A stretch of DNA of 51,504 bases from a virus. Position numbers and translations under genes: made by a program. Below, piece by piece: positions 16,277 through 25,656 of this stretch. The DNA is taken from IMG/VR virus record IMGVR_UViG_3300049811_000046, positions 1 through 51,504 of that record. One strand, 5' to 3'. Within the stretch, counting starts at the first letter, position 1, and the number at the start of each line of letters is the position of its first letter. A model generated the notes under the pieces. The model saw only the letters and a list, made by a program, of their open reading frames with translations. It did no database searches and was not told the DNA's origin.

Positions 16277-19200
16277 CTATTAGACCTCTTTCTCTTTTCT
16301 GTCTGCTCGATCAGTGCCACCACCTCGCGGGCTATGTCTCTGGCAGACTTTTCGTCTCCGTATACTGTGAAATTATACTGGTTTCCACCGCCAGAAGCAA
16401 GTCCGTGCTTAGGGCCGGAGGCGGTTACAAGCCCGCCCTTGTGGTATGTCTGCTGGTTGATAGCGTTTAGGAAGCCCTCGCCGTAGTACTGTGCCGCTTC
16501 CTTCTTGATCATGAACTCACCAGGCTCGATCATTCCTACGAGACCGCCCCGAGCATAATTCGGTATACCTGTAGCATAATTGACAGGACGACCAGCCGCT
16601 ACGTAATTTGACCAGTCAACACCAGAAATGATGGTTCCCTTAGTCTTGTTAGCCGCGTGTACCATTCTTCCGCCGCCCATGTATAGACCAACGTGGTTAA
16701 TTGGGTTCTGAAGGTTTACACCATTTGCGTACTTGAAGAATAGAAGGTCACCAGCGGTGATTTCGTTACGGTTCGGGCGGCTCTTAATAGCGTTGTACTG
16801 GCTGTTAGATACCCAACCACCTGGGAGGTTGAATCCCATTTGCTTGTAAACCCAGTGTACGAACGGAGCACAGCCCCATCCATCCTCAGGGCTTCCACCA
16901 GTGTATGAGTACGGAACACCAACATAGCGGGCACCGAGAGCGGCAATCTGCGCGCCAAGTCCTGTTCCAACTACACCTCCGACAGTAGCAGAAGCGCCTG
17001 GCATTCCAGCATCATTAGCGACTGGAATTCCAACACCGAAGCCGCGATTAGCAACGATATCTGTGCTGGCCTCAAGGCTCTTGAACATAAGGGCGCGGCT
17101 AAGACCCTCAACTAGACCACCAGCAGCGAATCTGCGCTTGTTGATTGCGTCCATGAAGCCCTTACCATAGTAGTTAACACTAGCGTTGGTCATAACGAAT
17201 TCACCATTAGACAACTTGGCATCGATGTCGTCTGAGGTTCCGTGACCCTGGCCTGCGACGTATCCACCAGTAGCCAACTGTGCTGCTGGTAGGCGACCCT
17301 GACCGTCCTTACCGACTCTGCCTGTCCGTCCTCCGTTAGCCTGCCAGTTATCAGTTATGTCTACTGTTTCGGCCCACGCCTGTAGTTTCTTTGTAAGCGC
17401 ACCGACCTTAGCAACATCGCCCAGTGTTTTTGCGGCGGCAAGTTGCCCGAGTAGGTCCCAAGGCGCTTTCTCTAGATTTCCACCAATTGTGTCGAATACT
17501 AGTTTGGCCGTACCCTCACTTGTCGATGACGCAAGCGCCTCCTTCATCATAGTTCCGATTTCTATTCCAGCAGTATCGAATACACCCTTCTTTGCTATCA
17601 GAGCGGCCTCTAACTTATCAAACTCGTTAGGGTAGTCACTAAGCGCCTGAGCAAAAGCGGCCTTGGCGTCGTCAACAGCCTTCTTCTCTGCTGCATAGCG
17701 GGCATTGGCACCAGTCTTCGTCGCCTCTGTCATCGCCTCCTGGTTTTCCCTCATGGCTTCAAGTTTCGCCTGCTCAGCCTCAATTGCAGCGTCGCGCTCC
17801 TTCTCTAGTGCCTCTATACGGTCGTCAGCAGCCTTGTCCGCGATGCGCTCTTTATCCTCACGGCCCCACTCAGCCTTAGTGTATGCCACCTCGTTCTTGA
17901 TAAGAGCCGCTGCGCCGAAGTTTCCTGACGCAATCGCCTCATTGTAAGAAACCTGTAGGTCACGAAGGGTCTTCTGACGATCTAGTCGGCGCTTTTCTGC
18001 CTCCTGTGCTTCGTCCAGGGCCTCCTGCTTTTCTTTCTCCGCCTCTATCTGGTCGTCGTACTTGTCGCGTAACTTATCGATGTAATCTTCCTGGGCCTTG
18101 ATAGCGGCGTCATTGCGCTTCTTCTGGGCATCACTACCACCGCCGCGAAGTTTATTCACCTCTTCCATTCTATCGGCAAATGCCCTGTTCGCCGCTGTTT
18201 CTAGACCCCCAGCGAGCGCGCGGCTCCCGATAACCTCATTAAACACAACCTCGATCTCTGTTGGGTTTTGCCCTAGGTATTCAAGATCTAGAGCCACACC
18301 TTGTGCTGCTAGACTGATTGCCTTTAGCACCTGCTCAGATGTTCCGCCGTTTCTCTCCATCGCCTCTGCAAAACTCTTCATTGACGGAGGCACACTTTCC
18401 ATCACAACATTCAATGCAGGAACTGAAAAGGCCATTCTATCTAGGAACCCATCGAACTCCTCCGGTGGTTTTGTAGCGGCGATATCTGTCATCACCTTGT
18501 ACATATCTTTGGCTGCTGGCAGGGCGTCACCATATCTAGTCGGATCTTCTAGTGCCAGCCCCTTGAGCCCCTGATTGATCAGATTACCCCTGATCTCGAA
18601 ATATCCCTCTACCTGCTTTTTGAGGTTTTCCTCAAGCCCGTTATCAGAGTAATCGTACAGATACGGTATCATTCCTGAGGCGTCACTAGTACGACCAGAT
18701 GCGTTAAGTGCTGCAAGAATGTAGTCTCTGATCTTAGCCGCCTCGACTCCTGCCGACTGCAACTGAACAATCTTGTCCTCTAGCAACCCGCGCATATTGC
18801 CCATATCGTCTTCGCCCTTCAACATCTCTATAAAGTTGAAGTCATCGGACCCCTCCGGAGCCTCTTTGAATGCGGCCATGAGTGCCTGTACGCTATCTTT
18901 AGACTGATCAAGATCCTTAACAAACGGGACTAGTGCTATATCGCTGGCCCTCTTGATTGATGCTCCGAGTCTGTCGAATGCAGTTTCTCCGACCTTACTC
19001 ATTGCTTCTAGTTGCTCAGTTGCCTTTTGAATGTTGCGGACAATTAGTGGGATTGCCGATCCTATCGCTCCGACGGCGGCACCAATTCCGGTACCCCAAG
19101 GGCCGAACATGCTACCCATCATTCCGCCAGTCATGGCACCACCAGCAATTGTAGCGCCAGCACCAAGCGCTCCATCGGCCCCGAACCCAGCCGTCATTAA

Positions 19201-22200
19201 GCCGACTCCGGCAGCGGTTCCTATTCCAGCGACCCACTTATTTCTGAATAGGCCGCTGAACCTTCCGCGCCTCTTAGGGTCTGCGGGATCTGCGGAACCA
19301 CCAGGAACTACCCCGGCAGCCTCAGCAGCGCCTTCGGCGGCAAGAACGCCACCAGCAACCATGATCTTGTTGCCGCCCTCCTTAACCGCTTGCCCACCGT
19401 CCTTGACATCCTCTGCGGCATCTGCCAACTTACCTATTGCTGCGGCAGCAGTAGTTCCAGATCCTCGCGTATCAGGAATAACCGCCTCTATTGCACTCAG
19501 TCTGGATCTTTCCAGAGCCAACTTGTTTGTAGCGGCTACAAGTTTCTGTTCTGCCGCTTTCTCTTCGGCGCTTCCGGCCTGCTGCTGAGCAAGTTCCTTT
19601 GTAAGTTGAGCGACTAACTTCTCCTGAGCGGCAACCACTTTCTGTTGCGCGCGGCGCTGCGACTTAACGACTGCTAGTTCCTGCTGCATTTCTGCAACAA
19701 TTTGCTGCCTAACATTAAGATCTTGTAGCGACGTTGTTAGGTATAGCGCAGAGGAACGTTTGCCGGTTGTGGATAAGCCCGGCATTGCACCGGAACCGAG
19801 AGACGCAACTGCGTCCGCCTGCGCCTGAGTTACGAGTTTTATCGCGGCCTCTAGTTTTTGTCTAACGGTCATATTACCATTGACAATTTTTCTAAATTCT
19901 GCCTGTAGGTGCTTTGTGTTGGCCTCAAGCAACTTTCCGTGCTGGTTCTGCACGTCTAGGTACGCTCTTGTCCATGCCTCCTGATATGTTCCGCCCGCTG
20001 TTATCGTTTCACGAACTGATGCTTTTGCCAGGGCTGCTGCATCTGCATTCTCTCCGACTGTTTTCCAGAATGCTGCCTCTTGAACCTGTACTCTCTCGAA
20101 AGACTCTTTCGTAGGCAAAAGCAGTGCCTTTTCTTGATCTGACATATTATCAAGAATTGTATTTAGTTCTGAATTATTTCCGGCCATGCCCCTCAGCATC
20201 TCTGTTCTTCTGTCCATAAGGTCTGCGTCAGAATCACTAAGAGAAACTATCGAGTCGGCGTACATCTCAGCCTGCATCTTAATTTGGAACTGAGAGGCGT
20301 TGCCGCCCTTTTCAATAATTGTACCTGCTACACCAATATTTTCTGGACTAATACCTCTAAGTACATCATCACCCCAGTCGGCCATCTTGGATGCTGGATA
20401 TAGGTGATTAAACTCGTTACCATAGAATGTATGATCTGGTCGATATTTTTGATTTCCGGCGGCGTCCTTTCCTGCCTTTCTTTGGCGGTTAGCCTCAGAA
20501 CTAGGATTATTAATAACATAACCTCTGGTCCCACCTAGGTCGCCAGCAGCCACGTCAACAACGGCGCGCTTCGCCTTCTCAGCAACTACGGCAGCGCCGG
20601 TAGATACCGTAGTTTCTATGGCTTTACCTGCCCCGGCTAGTGCGCTCAGCGCAGCGATCAGTTTAGTAATTTCTGCATCAAGTTTAGCAACGGCTGTGGC
20701 TTGGTCGTAGAATGACTTTTCTAGAGTCTCACCGGCCAACTTTGCGGCAATTGACTCTTTAGTAAGGTGGTCATAAGCAGTAACACCGGACTTACCAAAA
20801 TTCTTGAACCAGGCTACACCCTTAACAAGATATCCGAGCAGGTTTCCAAGCACACCAGTTGTCATGATGATAGGACCGATGATGGCTGTTACTGTCAGCA
20901 CCCCGCCGAAACCTGTCTTGATGAATTCAGGTAGGCTGTCAAATCTCTCAAATAGCCAATTAATCGCATTCAGACCCTTAGTTGCTAGTTCTAGGAAGCC
21001 GTCTCCAATACCGGCCAGTTCAACCTTAACCTGCTCCAGCGCCCTATTGAATTGACCACTGATGCTATTTTGTAGAGCGCCCAACTCTCGGTCAGCGATG
21101 GTTGCTAGTTCTCCCGCTTCCGCCCCCATGAGTTTCATGACCTCTACGGTCTGGCTACCATCACGACCTAGGTTAGCGAATAGCGCACCCATTCTTGCAA
21201 ACTGGTACTTTCCGAAGATCTGTTCAATGACCTGCTGCTTGCTGAACTCGTCTAGTTTGTCTAGTTCTGCCTGGAATCCAGTGATCATCGGCAATAGTTT
21301 TCCATCGGCGTTTTGAATAACAGTATCGATATCGATGCCGAAACTCTTCATCATTTCCTTGGCCTGCTTGGTTGGGTTGATCAGAGACGCAAGACCAGAC
21401 TTCAAGGCGTTGGCCGCTTCTGCTGCTGGGATACCTCCCTCGCGCATGGCTACGACTAGAAGGGAAAGTTCCTTAATGTCCCCGCCCAGACCTTTTACGA
21501 TAGGACCAGCCTTCGGAATTGCTTCTACGAGGTCATTAAGCGTGGTGTTGGTCTGGTTTTCTACGGCGTTCAGGAAGTTAATGGATTCGGCCAATTCCTC
21601 AGTATTCGACTTGAATGCTGTCTGAATAGCAAGGGTGGCCTTCATAGCCTCGGCACGGTCTACTTCACCAAGTGTTGCTAGGCGGGTTGTCTGGGTAACG
21701 GACTGCATCAGGTCCGCCCCCTCTTTACCTGCTGCGGCGAATTCCGCTGCTAGTCCTAGGGTGTCCTGTGCGGATTGACCGTAAACCTTGGCAAGATCGT
21801 TTGATAGACCCATAAGGTCTTTTCGCAACTGACCCACCTGGGCTGGGCCCATGATGGTGTTGATTGTGTTTCCGTAAACCTTGACGATACGAGTCATCTG
21901 CTGGTCTAGGTCATATGCCAGTTTAGCGGCTGCTCCACCTAGAAGCGTAAGCGGAACGGTAAGACCAACGGTCAACTGGCGACCGGCCCACTGTGTATTC
22001 TTACCCCAGTTGATCAGAGACGTAGCGCCGTCGTTAAGAACCTTGTTCATGATTTGAAGTTCTTTACGTGCTACCGCAGCCTTCGTAGCAAGGGAGTTGT
22101 CTAGTCCGGTCGGGGTAATTACGTCAGCGATGGCCTGGCCTTTGGCGTCACGGCCACGGGTTACTACCATAGAGCGCTCAAGCATGACCTGCTGGCGCGC

Positions 22201-22521
22201 TAGTTCAGAAATCATACTCCTGCGGCCACTCACGAAATTACGATATTCGCGGTGGTAGTCGCGTAGTTCTAGACGCTGCTTGTGTAGGGCCTCACCGAAC
22301 TTTTCCGCCTCGCTGCGGAGCCTTACTGTTTCTGTCGTATATTGACGAGAAGCGGCAAGACCGCTAGTAAAGTCTCTTACTAGATCATCGATCCCGCCGC
22401 TCTTGCCCATCATGGAGAATGATGTGTTGAGGTTCTTAACTGCGGCATTAGCGGCATTGACCTGAGCGATCAGGTCTGCGAAGTTCGCGTTTGCTCTAAA
22501 CTGTACATCTACTAATGCCAT
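16273..22521 (-). CDS. Tape measure protein with NlpC/P60 peptidase domain
   Basis: At 2082 residues this is the longest gene of the window. It sets tail length and is released during DNA injection. Residues about 150-560 match the phage tape-measure (TP901-type) core, for example LTVGLTVPLTLLGGAAAKLA and AMREGGIPAAEAANALKSGL. Hydrophobic segments occur near 560-600 and in the Gly/Ala-rich 1110-1170 region. A long charged coiled coil lies around 1480-1620. Near the C-terminus is an NlpC/P60 cysteine peptidase: WGCAPFVHWVY (Cys1884), INHVGLYMGGG (His1943), and His1955. It should cut peptidoglycan stem peptides at entry. At roughly 0.15 nm per residue the tail would be about 310 nm long. Confidence 0.95.
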   Translation of the reverse strand: MALVDVQFRANANFADLIAQVNAANAAVKNLNTSFSMMGKSGGIDDLVRDFTSGLAASRQYTTETVRLRSEAEKFGEALHKQRLELRDYHREYRNFVSGRRSMISELARQQVMLERSMVVTRGRDAKGQAIADVITPTGLDNSLATKAAVARKELQIMNKVLNDGATSLINWGKNTQWAGRQLTVGLTVPLTLLGGAAAKLAYDLDQQMTRIVKVYGNTINTIMGPAQVGQLRKDLMGLSNDLAKVYGQSAQDTLGLAAEFAAAGKEGADLMQSVTQTTRLATLGEVDRAEAMKATLAIQTAFKSNTEELAESINFLNAVENQTNTTLNDLVEAIPKAGPIVKGLGGDIKELSLLVVAMREGGIPAAEAANALKSGLASLINPTKQAKEMMKSFGIDIDTVIQNADGKLLPMITGFQAELDKLDEFSKQQVIEQIFGKYQFARMGALFANLGRDGSQTVEVMKLMGAEAGELATIADRELGALQNSISGQFNRALEQVKVELAGIGDGFLELATKGLNAINWLFERFDSLPEFIKTGFGGVLTVTAIIGPIIMTTGVLGNLLGYLVKGVAWFKNFGKSGVTAYDHLTKESIAAKLAGETLEKSFYDQATAVAKLDAEITKLIAALSALAGAGKAIETTVSTGAAVVAEKAKRAVVDVAAGDLGGTRGYVINNPSSEANRQRKAGKDAAGNQKYRPDHTFYGNEFNHLYPASKMADWGDDVLRGISPENIGVAGTIIEKGGNASQFQIKMQAEMYADSIVSLSDSDADLMDRRTEMLRGMAGNNSELNTILDNMSDQEKALLLPTKESFERVQVQEAAFWKTVGENADAAALAKASVRETITAGGTYQEAWTRAYLDVQNQHGKLLEANTKHLQAEFRKIVNGNMTVRQKLEAAIKLVTQAQADAVASLGSGAMPGLSTTGKRSSALYLTTSLQDLNVRQQIVAEMQQELAVVKSQRRAQQKVVAAQEKLVAQLTKELAQQQAGSAEEKAAEQKLVAATNKLALERSRLSAIEAVIPDTRGSGTTAAAAIGKLADAAEDVKDGGQAVKEGGNKIMVAGGVLAAEGAAEAAGVVPGGSADPADPKRRGRFSGLFRNKWVAGIGTAAGVGLMTAGFGADGALGAGATIAGGAMTGGMMGSMFGPWGTGIGAAVGAIGSAIPLIVRNIQKATEQLEAMSKVGETAFDRLGASIKRASDIALVPFVKDLDQSKDSVQALMAAFKEAPEGSDDFNFIEMLKGEDDMGNMRGLLEDKIVQLQSAGVEAAKIRDYILAALNASGRTSDASGMIPYLYDYSDNGLEENLKKQVEGYFEIRGNLINQGLKGLALEDPTRYGDALPAAKDMYKVMTDIAATKPPEEFDGFLDRMAFSVPALNVVMESVPPSMKSFAEAMERNGGTSEQVLKAISLAAQGVALDLEYLGQNPTEIEVVFNEVIGSRALAGGLETAANRAFADRMEEVNKLRGGGSDAQKKRNDAAIKAQEDYIDKLRDKYDDQIEAEKEKQEALDEAQEAEKRRLDRQKTLRDLQVSYNEAIASGNFGAAALIKNEVAYTKAEWGREDKERIADKAADDRIEALEKERDAAIEAEQAKLEAMRENQEAMTEATKTGANARYAAEKKAVDDAKAAFAQALSDYPNEFDKLEAALIAKKGVFDTAGIEIGTMMKEALASSTSEGTAKLVFDTIGGNLEKAPWDLLGQLAAAKTLGDVAKVGALTKKLQAWAETVDITDNWQANGGRTGRVGKDGQGRLPAAQLATGGYVAGQGHGTSDDIDAKLSNGEFVMTNASVNYYGKGFMDAINKRRFAAGGLVEGLSRALMFKSLEASTDIVANRGFGVGIPVANDAGMPGASATVGGVVGTGLGAQIAALGARYVGVPYSYTGGSPEDGWGCAPFVHWVYKQMGFNLPGGWVSNSQYNAIKSRPNRNEITAGDLLFFKYANGVNLQNPINHVGLYMGGGRMVHAANKTKGTIISGVDWSNYVAAGRPVNYATGIPNYARGGLVGMIEPGEFMIKKEAAQYYGEGFLNAINQQTYHKGGLVTASGPKHGLASGGGNQYNFTVYGDEKSARDIAREVVALIEQTEKRKRSNR

Positions 22522-22522
22522 A

Positions 22523-23142
22523 TTATTCTTCTACTTCGTAGCCAAGTCCATGACCGATTCCGAAAAGGTCTCCCGCTTCTCCGACAATTGTGGAATCTGT
22601 GATATCGTCTTCTGATTCCTGGTCACCATCTATGTTGATGCCGACACTTGCCATTATGATTTTGTGAAGTCTGTTTTCCTTTTCCCGCCCGGCATCTACG
22701 ATGCCGAGTAGTTCATCGACTGTTAAGTTATCCTCCAACTCTTCAAAGTTTTTCCATGCCCCCGTGAGCATGACTTCCGATTCGTACCTGATTAGGTCTA
22801 GTTCGAACTCTGACCACTTCTTGCCGCCATTGCTGTCACCATCGCCTGATCTGGATTTAAATCCAGGCCTGCACACACCTTGATGATGTAGTTGATGGAT
22901 TCGGAATCGAGCGCCTCTTCCAGCCACTCAATGTCGTCTACTTTTTCTCCTAGCGGCTTACGCAAGCAGATCTGAACAAGTGAGACCAGGAAGTCTAGTT
23001 CTGACTGATCTTCCCCATTCCCCTTGACGTATGAGTCCCAGGTTTCTTGAAAAGTCCTGTAGTTTTTAATGTTTAAGGGGCGAAGTTCTACCTTCGTTCC
23101 GTCCTGTAGTTCGATGCTTTCTTTTGTAGAGACCTTGCTCAT
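22523..23142 (-). CDS. Tail assembly chaperone, long form made by -1 frameshift
   Basis: A fusion product of about 206 residues. The first 96 codons (23142-22855) are shared with the short chaperone. A -1 slip on TTTAAAT (22855-22861) joins them to the second frame, which continues to the stop at 22523. The second part has SGDGDSNGGKKWSEFELDL and ends GHGLGYEVEE. The long and short forms coat the tape measure during tail assembly, as in lambda gpG/gpGT. The gene lies between the major tail and tape measure genes, exactly where this pair is expected. The downstream frame alone has no good start signal. Confidence 0.88.
22798..23142 (-). CDS. Tail assembly chaperone, short form
   Basis: 114 residues from the ATG at 23142, which has AGGAGG five to six bases upstream. 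An in-frame start at 23178 would lie upstream of the predicted transcription start of the promoter at 23169-23197 and is rejected. The protein is acidic and helical (KESIELQDGTKVELRPLNI, DFLVSLVQICLRKPLG, DIEWLEEALDSESINYI). It is the more abundant of the two chaperone forms and stops at 22798 when the ribosome does not slip. Confidence 0.88.
   Translation of the reverse strand: MSKVSTKESIELQDGTKVELRPLNIKNYRTFQETWDSYVKGNGEDQSELDFLVSLVQICLRKPLGEKVDDIEWLEEALDSESINYIIKVCAGLDLNPDQAMVTAMAARSGQSSN
22855..22861 (-). other. Slippery heptamer for -1 programmed frameshift
   Basis: The minus strand reads TTTAAAT in the zero frame as T-TTA-AAT, an X-XXY-YYZ heptamer. A slip of one base back gives TTT-AAA and joins exactly the frame of the second chaperone ORF, which is open here. 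I see no strong stem-loop just downstream. Confidence 0.85.
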
Positions 23143-23168
23143 GTATTCCTCCTGTTGATCATGCTGAA

Positions 23169-23197
23169 ATTGTATCAAATCGGATCATAAAACGCAA
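23169..23197 (-). promoter_or_regulatory. Late-type promoter for tail chaperone/tape measure operon
   Basis: On the minus strand TTGCGT, 17 bases, TACAAT. The -35 box overlaps the T-tract of the terminator that ends the major tail protein message. Transcription should start near 23162, about 20 bases before the chaperone ATG, leaving room for the AGGAGG site. Confidence 0.68.
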
Positions 23198-23220
23198 AAG
23201 CCAGCCGCGAAGGGCTGGCT
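23192..23220 (-). terminator. Rho-independent terminator after major tail protein gene
   Basis: The minus strand has a perfect 8-base-pair stem AGCCAGCC/GGCTGGCT (23213-23220 with 23199-23206), a six-base loop and then TTTTGCGTTTTAT. It lies 20 bases beyond the major tail protein stop codon. Confidence 0.88.
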
Positions 23221-23239
23221 CAGCGCTGATCTGGAGGGA

Positions 23240-23860
23240 TCAGAACGAACGGTCTACAATTTTACCGTAAGCGTTCGAAGTTGATGCTAGAGGAAGTAGA
23301 CGGAAGTTAACCGCGAACTTTGTTTCCTCGTTACGACGTAGCGAGTGAGTTGAAGACTCGACATTCATAACGCGGGCCGTGTAGTAAATACGCTCCACGC
23401 TCTTTGCTGGGTCTACAACTGCTCGTGGCGCTCCACCAACAGCGATCAACGAACGCTCAGGTGGGTACTCACCAAGAACTCCACCCTGAATTTCAAGAGT
23501 GGCGTTGTCAGCATCGGTGCGTGTTAGACCTGTATTCTGGTTGAATGCCAAGAATAGGTTCTCTAGTGTTGCCTCGCTCATAGTTGTACGAAGGGAAACC
23601 TTCATAGACTGCTTGAACAGAAGAACAGCGTCGAGTGCCTGGTCTACGACAACTTCACCGTACTGAGGCTCGTACATAACCTCAAGACCATCAGTTGTAT
23701 ATCCTACGTCTCGCCAATCGGCATCGCCCGCAAGTGTAGTCTTTGCAGATACACCTGCTGACCATGTAGGAAGAGCGGCTGCTGCCGTACCATCCTTGGT
23801 TGTGTCTACAGAAAGGAAAATCTGAGCGGCACCAACGATGACGTTTCTAGATGTTGCCAT
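23240..23860 (-). CDS. Major tail protein
   Basis: 206 residues, the building block of the tail tube. Evidence is position (right before the chaperone pair and tape measure), length, and typical features: N-terminal RNVIVGAAQIFLSVDTTKDG, then DWRDVGYTTDGLEVMYEPQ, and an EETKFAVNFRLLPL strand near the C-terminus. It has its own promoter (23924-23952) and terminator (23192-23220), as expected for a protein needed in very high copy. Its leader shares an exact 14-base element with that of the major capsid gene. Confidence 0.9.
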   Translation of the reverse strand: MATSRNVIVGAAQIFLSVDTTKDGTAAAALPTWSAGVSAKTTLAGDADWRDVGYTTDGLEVMYEPQYGEVVVDQALDAVLLFKQSMKVSLRTTMSEATLENLFLAFNQNTGLTRTDADNATLEIQGGVLGEYPPERSLIAVGGAPRAVVDPAKSVERIYYTARVMNVESSTHSLRRNEETKFAVNFRLLPLASTSNAYGKIVDRSF

Positions 23861-23866
23861 GTGATA

Positions 23867-23880
23867 TTTTCACCTACCTT
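23867..23880 (-). promoter_or_regulatory. Conserved translation element before major tail protein
   Basis: The minus strand reads AAGGTAGGTGAAAA, six bases before the ATG. The same 14 bases at the same spacing precede the major capsid gene (28099-28112). It contains a Shine-Dalgarno-like AGGTAGGTGA. Confidence 0.75.
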
Positions 23881-23923
23881 AAGAGTTTTCGTGTGCTGGC
23901 TAGGCGCTTTCGTCGTTGCCCAC

Positions 23924-23952
23924 AGCATATATCCGAAAACATTAAAATGCAA
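23924..23952 (-). promoter_or_regulatory. Late-type promoter for major tail protein gene
   Basis: Minus strand TTGCAT, 17 bases, TATGCT. The -35 lies inside a 17-base stretch, ATAATTTGCATTTTAAT (23941-23957), that recurs exactly at 29357-29373 before the capsid protease gene, in both cases covering the stop codon of the previous gene. The leader is about 57 bases. Confidence 0.65.
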
Positions 23953-23953
23953 A

Positions 23954-24475
23954 TTATATGTATAGTCCGTCAGAATCTTCTTTTCTGATGTAGTTATAGC
24001 AGATTTGGATCATTGCTGATAGCCGCCCCGCTTCACTCTTGGATGGTTCTGACAGGTCAACCCATTCTACGCTCACAGTCTGGAACCAATACTTACCAGA
24101 AATTCCTGAAGTTCGATTCACCTGTTTAGCGGACTCGTCCATTCTTCGGCAAGATTCCTTAATGACATTGACGATCTGATTGATCTTGTCAAGGTCCGGG
24201 CCGTAAATAGCGTATGTCAACTCATCACGCTCTACCCACCAGGCGTCTGATGAACTGGTGCTGTTCTGTGTTGTCATCACATCGAATACGAAATATGGGT
24301 TATCATCAAAGGTGTTAGCGATGAGTGGCTCTTCCTGGGCCGGGGTGAACGGTAGGATCACCCCGCCTGTCAGTCCGCTTATATAATCAGAAGAGGATAG
24401 CACTCCGCTGGCAATCAACTGATTCCAGATATACCTGTTCATATCTGTGGATGCTGCGTATGAGTAATCAGTCAT
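23954..24475 (-). CDS. Tail terminator / tail completion protein
   Basis: 173 residues. It lies immediately before the major tail protein gene in the head-to-tail connector block, the usual place of the tail terminator that caps the tube. Motifs that fit are MNRYIWNQLIASGVL at the N-terminus, PYFVFDVMTT and the helix LDKINQIVNVIKESCRRMDE. The last codons overlap the shared promoter element. The start ATG overlaps the previous gene by eight bases. Confidence 0.7.
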   Translation of the reverse strand: MTDYSYAASTDMNRYIWNQLIASGVLSSSDYISGLTGGVILPFTPAQEEPLIANTFDDNPYFVFDVMTTQNSTSSSDAWWVERDELTYAIYGPDLDKINQIVNVIKESCRRMDESAKQVNRTSGISGKYWFQTVSVEWVDLSEPSKSEAGRLSAMIQICYNYIRKEDSDGLYI

Positions 24476-25244
24476 CTTCTCTTGACCATTCCTTCTCTAC
24501 GTTGGTTCTGGCTAGGCCCTTGATAGCCGCCCGGCTCATGCTAGACCTAGCGGTAGCGCCTCTAATAGCGGACGGGATATTATCACCAGCACGCTTAGTA
24601 ATTCTAGCAGTTGTTTGTAACGCACCGCTATCTGAAAGTTGCTTCACCGCAAGGCCTGATGAGAAGTAGCCAGAGAATGTCCTGGCGAAAGAGTAGCGCA
24701 CATTCTGGCCTCCTGGGTTCCTCACTGTCACCGGGCCCTTGCTGAACTTGATATTTCCCTGTCCAGTAAACTCATACTTAACTGGAATGGCAAGCCAGTT
24801 GGCAGTCTTGCGGCGAATAGTGACCGGGATTCCTTCTTCCATCACATATGCCTTGCGGCGAAACACAGCGGACTTCGTGACCATCTTTCCGGATGGGCCG
24901 GGGGTGGCTAGGCTAGGGTGAATGTCAGCCACTCTGCGGCTATTGACGAAGTTGTATTTAATCCTCATGCTAGATGGGCCGTTCTGTATTTTAGACATTC
25001 TCCACAGCCTGTCATTTTTGTTACCTACCCCGCGCCATTCGTATACGTGGTGATACTTGGACTTCTCTAGACGAGCCTTGGCGTCGAGGTACTTTCCGAA
25101 ATTGCGCTCCAGATGCTTGAAGATCTTTTCGTTGTAACGGCGCATGGATTTCTCGTCCACGTTAGCATACCAGAAAACGTCAAGTTCGTAGTTGAGTGTT
25201 CCGGTTACTGTCTGTTCTAGGTTGGTGTCAATATCAATCCTCAT
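24468..25244 (-). CDS. Head-to-tail connector / minor tail protein
   Basis: 258 residues, strongly basic in the C-terminal half (RKTANWLAIPVKYEFTGQG, RSSMSRAAIKGLARTNVEKE). The position between the head-closure and tail-completion genes fits an HK97 gp10-like connector protein. At 258 residues it is longer than gp10 itself (about 150). GGAG is present seven bases before the ATG, and the gene overlaps its upstream neighbour by 11 bases. Confidence 0.65.
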   Translation of the reverse strand: MRIDIDTNLEQTVTGTLNYELDVFWYANVDEKSMRRYNEKIFKHLERNFGKYLDAKARLEKSKYHHVYEWRGVGNKNDRLWRMSKIQNGPSSMRIKYNFVNSRRVADIHPSLATPGPSGKMVTKSAVFRRKAYVMEEGIPVTIRRKTANWLAIPVKYEFTGQGNIKFSKGPVTVRNPGGQNVRYSFARTFSGYFSSGLAVKQLSDSGALQTTARITKRAGDNIPSAIRGATARSSMSRAAIKGLARTNVEKEWSREDD

Positions 25245-25656
25245 CTTGGATCTCCACCCGCTTCGCCATAACCTGATACTCTAGAATTCTGCCGAACGGA
25301 TCGAGGATCGGCTTACAACCCTGTACCTCGAAGACCATGCTTCTGTCCGGGCGCTCGCCCTGCGGCCAGATAATCTCTCCGTCTGCGCCACGGATATTGG
25401 TAATCCTCAGGCGCTTAGACAGGAACTTGCCAACCTTGATGTTGATTAGTTCGTACTCTGAGAATTCATCGGAAAACTTCTTTCCGGAAGCAACATCCGA
25501 GGCTGAGTCTGTAAGGATCGATTCAGCGTAGCATTTAATTGTTTCGCATACAGTGTACTCGCGCTTCAACTGGAAAGTCTTAGGGTCCTGGGTGACTGTG
25601 GCTTCGAGAATGTCTGCGGTCATTCTGTAGTTCGCAGATGTTAGGCAGCCGTACAT
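25234..25656 (-). CDS. Head closure / head-tail stopper protein
   Basis: 140 residues. Located after the adaptor gene and before the connector, the normal slot for the stopper that seals the filled capsid. The sequence is mainly beta (LKREYTVCETIKCYAES, EYELINIKVGKFLSKRLRI, MVFEVQGCKPILDPFGR). Three cysteines are spaced irregularly and do not look like a metal site. The ATG follows directly after the stop codon of the adaptor gene. Confidence 0.65.
   Translation of the reverse strand: MYGCLTSANYRMTADILEATVTQDPKTFQLKREYTVCETIKCYAESILTDSASDVASGKKFSDEFSEYELINIKVGKFLSKRLRITNIRGADGEIIWPQGERPDRSMVFEVQGCKPILDPFGRILEYQVMAKRVEIQDED

Noticed and set aside
19031-19588. Plus-strand ORF opposite the tape measure gene
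   Set aside because: Pro/Ala/Ser-rich antisense of the Gly/Ala-rich tape measure segment.
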